Of a stretch of DNA of 50,604 nt, positions 46,621-50,604 are shown one piece after another. The DNA lies in NCBI RefSeq assembly GCF_001613445.1, contig NZ_BDCJ01000041.1:1-50604 (forward strand). Direction: 5' to 3'. The stretch is from Nocardia grenadensis NBRC 108939. Lineage in GTDB: Bacteria; Actinomycetota; Actinomycetes; Mycobacteriales; Mycobacteriaceae. Within the stretch, counting starts at the first letter, position 1, and each line of letters opens with the position of its first letter. Below the pieces are notes generated by a model. It saw only the letters and a program-made list of their open reading frames with translations. It was not told where the DNA came from and searched no databases. Made by a program: the position numbers and the translations under genes.

Positions 46621-49600
46621 TCATTCGTCGTCGGAGGCATCGGGATCGCGCAGCGGCCGATGTGCCCCACCGAGATCGGGCAGGTAGAAGCTGTAATGCC
46701 CGTCGATGCCGATGTGGGTTCGGATGAACGGTGAAAGCCGGGCCACGTCGGCATCGAGCACCGGATAGTCCTGGGCGCGCAGTTCGGCCAGTGCCCGGTC
46801 CATGTAGACGGTGTTCCACAACACCACACAGTTCAGCACCAAGCCGAGGGCAGAGAGCTGATCCTCCATGCCCTCGTAATAGACCCGCGTCATTTCGCCC
46901 TTGCGGCCGTGGAAGATCCGCCGCGCCAGGTCGTGGCGGCCCTCGGTGAGGTTGGCCTGAGCTTTGATCTCGCGCCGGTAGGGTTCGTCGTCGGCCAGCC
47001 GCAGCACGTGCAGGGTCTTGAAGATCCGCCCGAAATGCGCCACAGCGTGCCCGAGCGAGGTCGGCTGCCCGTCGCGGGAGATCATGCGCGTGACCTCGTG
47101 CGCGGACACTTCACCGGTATGAATCGAGACCGCGATCCGGCACATGTCCTCCCAGCGCCGGCCGATCCGGTCGACATCTATCCGGCCCCGGGCGGCCTTG
47201 TCCAGGGGCCCGTAGTCCGCAGCCGGGTCGATACGCCACAACCTCTGATCCGGCAGGTTCGCCAGCTGCGGCCGGTACTGGCGGCCCAGCAGGTGCAGCA
47301 GCCCGAACACGATATCGCTGTAGGAGCCGGTATCGGTGATGATCGCCTCCGGTACTGTCCCGCCCTGCTGACGTAACACCACGTCCACGGCGTGCAGCGA
47401 ATCCCGCGGAGTCCCCGAGAGCACCTGGGCGGCAAGACCGGCGGCTTGGTCGTTGATCATGTTCAGCCAGGTGATCCCGCGTTTTCGACCGAAGTACTTG
47501 GCGTTGGGACGGGCGTGGATGGTGCGCACCGGCACCACGAACCGCAACCCGTCCACCGACGCGACCAGCCCACCACCCCACGCCCTCGCCAGCCGGATCC
47601 GGGCCTGGGCCTCGACCAACGCGGTGTTGGCAGCGGCGAGAGTGTCGAACCGGATATAGGACTGGTCGACGTGATGCAGCCGGTCGCGGGTCAACGCCTC
47701 CACCCCGGGACTGGTCACCGGCCCGAACCCGACATTCATCGCGTGCGAACACAACACCGCCGCGACCGACAACCCGAGATCGGCGACCCGTGCCGGGTTT
47801 CCCGAGGCGTGGGTGAATGCCTCGGTGAACCCGGAATGCCACGACATCACCTCCAACACCAGCTCCGGCAGATCGATGCGCGGCAGCATCGCCTCCACCC
47901 GGCGCCGCAGATCGGTCAGGCTCGGCGGATCCGGTATCGCGGTCAGCGCAGCGGCGTGCAGCTTGCCGTCGTCATCGACCGTGGCCGGGGTATCGCCGTC
48001 GAGCCGGGCCGCGACCTCCCGATAGGCGGCATCCAGCGCTTCGGCATGCTCAGCGAGCAGCACCGACGGTTCCGGCGGGAGACCGAGTGCGTTGAGGCCG
48101 GCCTCGCGGGCGATCTCCCAGTGCGCGCCGGCCAGCAGATGCGCGCGGGGATCGCGCCACTTCGACGAGGCTTCCACGAAGATGTTGCGGTGCTTGAGAT
48201 GACGGTGGAACTGCTCGAGCACACAGAACGTGTACGCCGCACGATCGACGGTCTCGGCCGGCCGTCCCGCCGGATACGCCAGCCGGGACCATGCCCCGCC
48301 GATCAGGTCGTGATCGACCCGGCGGGCATCGAGCCACCGCGCCCCTGGCTTGCCGGGTTTCTCCGTGATCAGCTCGGCCAGGGTGCGCATCGCGGCCAGC
48401 ACCGGCGCACCGTCCGGGGTCGCGCCGAAGGTAAGGCCGCGCATCAGCCTGGGAAGAAACGGGCGCACGGTCGCGAACCGGCCGGCCAGCTCTTCGGCGC
48501 GTTGCCCGTCGAGTTCGGCGTCGCCGGGCGGGACCAGTTCGTCGATGACCGCGACCGCCGACCGCAGCGCGGTACCGGTGACCTTCGCCTCGATCAGATC
48601 CCACACCACTCCCAGCTCGATGCCCTGATCGATTTCCACCATCTCCAGCAGCACCCGCACCGCCTCGGCCAATTTGCCCGCGTTCCGCGATACCTGCGGA
48701 TAGCGGCGCAGCTTCTCCTCTTTCGACTCGCGTTCGGCCTTGGACAGCAGCTCTGTGGTCATCAGCAGGTCGAACAACTCCAGCACGTCATCGACAGCGC
48801 GGGCGCTCAGCACCGACACCGTCGCCGCCAGGACCGCCAGCCGGTGCTCGCGGCTCATCCGCCGCAACTGGGTGGCCTTGCCCGACAGGCCGTGCTGGGC
48901 CAAACCCAGCAGCCGCCGCGGCGGCACCGCCGACACATCCACCCCCGACGACCCCGCCACCGCGAGATCCCCGACCCGCTCCAACGCGGCCACCATCCCT
49001 TTCGACGACGGCCGGAACACCCCCTTACGCAGCCGATCCAGCTCACTGACCCGCTGCTTCGTACCCGCCGGCACCTCCAGCAACCCCAACAGCACCCCGG
49101 CCGCCGACGGCGACAGCTGACCGGCCAGCTGCGCCCACAACCGCTGCTCGGCCGCCTCCCGCCCAGCCGCGACCAGCTTCTCCAGCGTCGTCACACCCGG
49201 CAACAACACCCGCCGGGCCCGGCACCACGCCACCGCACCCTCGAAAATCGCCTTCGGGCCGTCGCCGGTGATCCACGCCTGATCGGCGATCCATGCGGCC
49301 AGCTCCGCCTCCGCTCCACTGAACGGAACCAGCCCATACTCGGCCTGGATCTCGGCCTGGTGCTCGAACCGAGTTGTGCGCCGCACCATGTACTCGGCCA
49401 GGCACGACGGGTCACCGATCTCCAACTGCTCGGCCAGGTAGGCCACCAGCTCCGCCGGCACATCGACCGGATAAGCCAGGAACATCCCCAGGTAGCGGAC
49501 CGTCACCACCTGAACCGCGAACCCGAGACGGTTGTAATCCCGCCGCCGCGCCGCGATCAACCGCCGATCCTCATCGTCCAGATAGCAGAACCGCTCCAGC

Positions 49601-49656
49601 TCCACCCGGGACATCACACCGAACCGCCCGTAACCGGGTACACCCGCATCAATCAC
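46621..49656 (-). CDS. tnpA: Tn3-family transposase TnpA, 1011 aa
   Basis: Full length for the family. The N-terminus (MSRVELERFCYLDDEDRRLI) is the DUF4158-type DNA-binding domain. The Tn3 DDE core is in the C-terminal third: a SVDGLRFVVPV aspartate, the ITDTGSYSDIVFGLLHLLG aspartate and the NLTEGRHDLARRIFHGRKGE glutamate region. The end (GHYSFYLPDL) is typical. GTG at 49656 is the longest start; the ATG 15 codons later is also possible. Transcription likely begins in the right repeat, 45-80 bases upstream. It appears intact and so potentially active. Confidence 0.95.
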   Translation of the reverse strand: MIDAGVPGYGRFGVMSRVELERFCYLDDEDRRLIAARRRDYNRLGFAVQVVTVRYLGMFLAYPVDVPAELVAYLAEQLEIGDPSCLAEYMVRRTTRFEHQAEIQAEYGLVPFSGAEAELAAWIADQAWITGDGPKAIFEGAVAWCRARRVLLPGVTTLEKLVAAGREAAEQRLWAQLAGQLSPSAAGVLLGLLEVPAGTKQRVSELDRLRKGVFRPSSKGMVAALERVGDLAVAGSSGVDVSAVPPRRLLGLAQHGLSGKATQLRRMSREHRLAVLAATVSVLSARAVDDVLELFDLLMTTELLSKAERESKEEKLRRYPQVSRNAGKLAEAVRVLLEMVEIDQGIELGVVWDLIEAKVTGTALRSAVAVIDELVPPGDAELDGQRAEELAGRFATVRPFLPRLMRGLTFGATPDGAPVLAAMRTLAELITEKPGKPGARWLDARRVDHDLIGGAWSRLAYPAGRPAETVDRAAYTFCVLEQFHRHLKHRNIFVEASSKWRDPRAHLLAGAHWEIAREAGLNALGLPPEPSVLLAEHAEALDAAYREVAARLDGDTPATVDDDGKLHAAALTAIPDPPSLTDLRRRVEAMLPRIDLPELVLEVMSWHSGFTEAFTHASGNPARVADLGLSVAAVLCSHAMNVGFGPVTSPGVEALTRDRLHHVDQSYIRFDTLAAANTALVEAQARIRLARAWGGGLVASVDGLRFVVPVRTIHARPNAKYFGRKRGITWLNMINDQAAGLAAQVLSGTPRDSLHAVDVVLRQQGGTVPEAIITDTGSYSDIVFGLLHLLGRQYRPQLANLPDQRLWRIDPAADYGPLDKAARGRIDVDRIGRRWEDMCRIAVSIHTGEVSAHEVTRMISRDGQPTSLGHAVAHFGRIFKTLHVLRLADDEPYRREIKAQANLTEGRHDLARRIFHGRKGEMTRVYYEGMEDQLSALGLVLNCVVLWNTVYMDRALAELRAQDYPVLDADVARLSPFIRTHIGIDGHYSFYLPDLGGAHRPLRDPDASDDE

Positions 49657-49700
49657 GCTGACATGAAATCACCAGCTCAACAACACGATTCAGCCCGATC

Positions 49701-49739
49701 GCTTAGCGTGACTTTTCTCCCGGATTAGCCTCAACCCCC
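49701..49739 (-). repeat. Right inverted repeat of the Tn3-family element
   Basis: 39 bp, reading (minus strand) GGGGGTTGAGGCTAATCC at the outside and GAGAAAAGTCACGCTAAGC inside. Next to the tnpA start. Confidence 0.88.
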
Positions 49740-49775
49740 TACAGGGACTGGAGTGCTCGGGACCTTCTCGGATCA

Positions 49776-50604
49776 GTGAGAGCGGCAGGCATGCAACTTC
49801 TTCGGCGGTCTACTGTCACCTTCGTGCAGATACGCAGTGAGGAACAGCTGAACCCCGTCGCAGACGAGGTATCCGCTATTACCGCCGTGGTGCGGCCCAT
49901 CTTGACGGGCATTCTCTACTCGCTCAAAGCCGATGTTGTGGCCGAGGTCGGCGGGCGGGAGAAGGTGAAACTGAAGATGCTTCCGCGCTTGCAGCGGCGC
50001 GGTGACGGTGATACCGGAATCTGTTTCGAATACGCGGTTCACGACGCGGTCAGCCGGGGGGACGCAGCGGTGACCGCTAGGGTGTACGACGCGCTCACCC
50101 TATGCAATGTCCCCGGCAAGTCCGTGGGTTCCATCCTCTTTGGTGCGGAGAAGGCAGGTTCGCAGCAGCTGATCGACACCGCTGGCGACCTGTTGACCAA
50201 TGACTCGTCTCTTCTGTCCGGATCGCGCGGGCGGCCGGTGAAACTCAAGCGCCACCTCACAGCTGCTGCTGCCGCCTTCCGGAAGAAGGGTGCGGCGGAG
50301 GGTCTCCTGCCGCAGAGCATCAGCGGGCTGTGGCGGGCGGACCTGTTCCTCGGCTCCGTCGACGAAGATTACTGGGTCGGGACAACCGTGAAAATCAACC
50401 CGTCGACGCTCAAGGGGGATCGCGGGCTTCGTGTCGGCATAGTCCCCGCTTCGCAGGGTAAGTCGGACCGGATCGCCAAAGACGACCACCGCAACTTGGT
50501 CGTATGTCCACTGCCCTACGACGGCAGCTTCGTCGAGACGTTCTATGTTGCGTGGCAGACCGTACTGGCCTTCCTCAACGCTGATGCCCAGGTGCCGAAG
50601 GAAG
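49776..50604 (+). CDS. Unknown protein running off the right end (probably joins base 1)
   Basis: The frame is open from inside the right transposon repeat (49707) to the last base; GTG 49776 or ATG 49791 are the first starts in unique sequence. The visible 276 residues include FEYAVHDAVSRGDAAVTARV and a segment (WRADLFLGSVDEDYWVGTTV, then KINPSTLKGDRGLRVGIVP) whose D-x(n)-TVK pattern resembles the PD-(D/E)xK nuclease core. If the molecule is circular, the protein continues for 71 more residues and ends at 215. The transposon may have removed its original 5' end. Function unknown; a restriction- or repair-like nuclease is a weak guess. Confidence 0.65.
   Translation, partial: MRAAGMQLLRRSTVTFVQIRSEEQLNPVADEVSAITAVVRPILTGILYSLKADVVAEVGGREKVKLKMLPRLQRRGDGDTGICFEYAVHDAVSRGDAAVTARVYDALTLCNVPGKSVGSILFGAEKAGSQQLIDTAGDLLTNDSSLLSGSRGRPVKLKRHLTAAAAAFRKKGAAEGLLPQSISGLWRADLFLGSVDEDYWVGTTVKINPSTLKGDRGLRVGIVPASQGKSDRIAKDDHRNLVVCPLPYDGSFVETFYVAWQTVLAFLNADAQVPKE

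Larger units (their letters stand above)
42065..49739. mobile_element. Tn3-family transposon with TnpI-like recombinase, 7.7 kb
   Basis: The ends are 39-bp inverted repeats (42065-42103 and 49701-49739), both reading GGGGGTTGAGG at the outside and ending GTCACGCTAAGC, close to the classical Tn3 38-bp ends. Inside are a FAD oxidoreductase, a resolution site, a tyrosine recombinase, an endonuclease/phosphatase-family gene, a VOC gene and tnpA. The 5 bp outside the two ends do not match (CATCC and TACAG), so no target duplication remains. The left end cuts a transfer gene. Confidence 0.85.

Noticed and set aside
47392..49728. Rightward frame of 778 codons across tnpA
   Set aside because: Antisense of the intact transposase; Arg/Pro/His-rich artefact.
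42060..49744. 5-bp target-site duplication at the Tn3 element
   Set aside because: The outer flanks (CATCC and TACAG) do not match under either 38- or 39-bp end definition.
1..50604. CRISPR array, tRNA or rRNA genes
   Set aside because: No regularly spaced repeats with unique spacers and no cloverleaf or rRNA-like stretch were seen. The 12-bp iterons are too short for CRISPR.

Overview
The window is high-GC DNA (mostly GTG and ATG starts, GGAGG-type ribosome sites, a WhiB-like iron-sulfur protein, DUF4913, leaderless small genes). It reads as a plasmid from a mycolic-acid actinomycete, most likely Nocardia or Rhodococcus; the genus is an inference. There are no rRNA or tRNA genes, no CRISPR array and no ordinary chromosomal housekeeping genes. 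An open frame that leaves the right end at base 50604 resumes in exact phase at base 1 and stops at 213-215. The window is therefore probably a complete circular plasmid of about 50.6 kb cut open inside one gene.

Layout. 298-3506: three unassigned leftward genes, one ending in membrane segments. 3652-12872: a long leftward operon with overlapping stops and starts (four small genes, a WhiB-like protein, a VirD4-type coupling protein, DUF4913, a zinc-finger/TOPRIM primase-like protein and a long helical protein), the transfer operon. 12873-15116: a divergent promoter with a perfect operator, then GntR, XRE and isochorismatase-type hydrolase genes. 15276-19588: the replication and partition block (ribbon-helix-helix protein, Rep-like protein, parB-parA flanked by three 17-bp centromere-like sites, HTH protein with a 32-bp palindromic operator). 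19703-28338: a four-TM protein whose gene carries a dense octamer array, a mobilization block (candidate oriT, MobC-like protein, MOBP relaxase), a C5 DNA methyltransferase and several very small genes. 28402-33087: a MobF/TraA relaxase-helicase that has lost its N-terminal catalytic part, abutting the tail of an unrelated gene. 33106-38124: accessory genes (alpha/beta hydrolase between two repeats, three secreted proteins, an SMP-like protein, unknowns). 38300-41190: a wHTH gene beside a duplicated iteron module, a four-TM protein and a SANT-like protein. 41337-49739: a Tn3-family transposon that cut a third paralogue of the helical transfer proteins. It carries tnpA, a TnpI-like tyrosine recombinase with its resolution site, and three passenger genes (FAD oxidoreductase, endonuclease/exonuclease/phosphatase, VOC). 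49776-50604: unknown gene joining base 1.

How it fits together. MobC and the MOBP relaxase would process oriT, the VirD4-like protein would recruit the nucleoprotein, and the primase-like and helical proteins may travel with the DNA. The relaxase and the primase-like protein end in the same six residues, a possible export tail. GntR probably represses the transfer operon and itself from the shared operator. No VirB4, VirB6 or other mating-channel gene was recognised, so the plasmid is either mobilizable or uses an unrecognised channel. Four hairpins with long varied stems and a related loop close the main transcription units.
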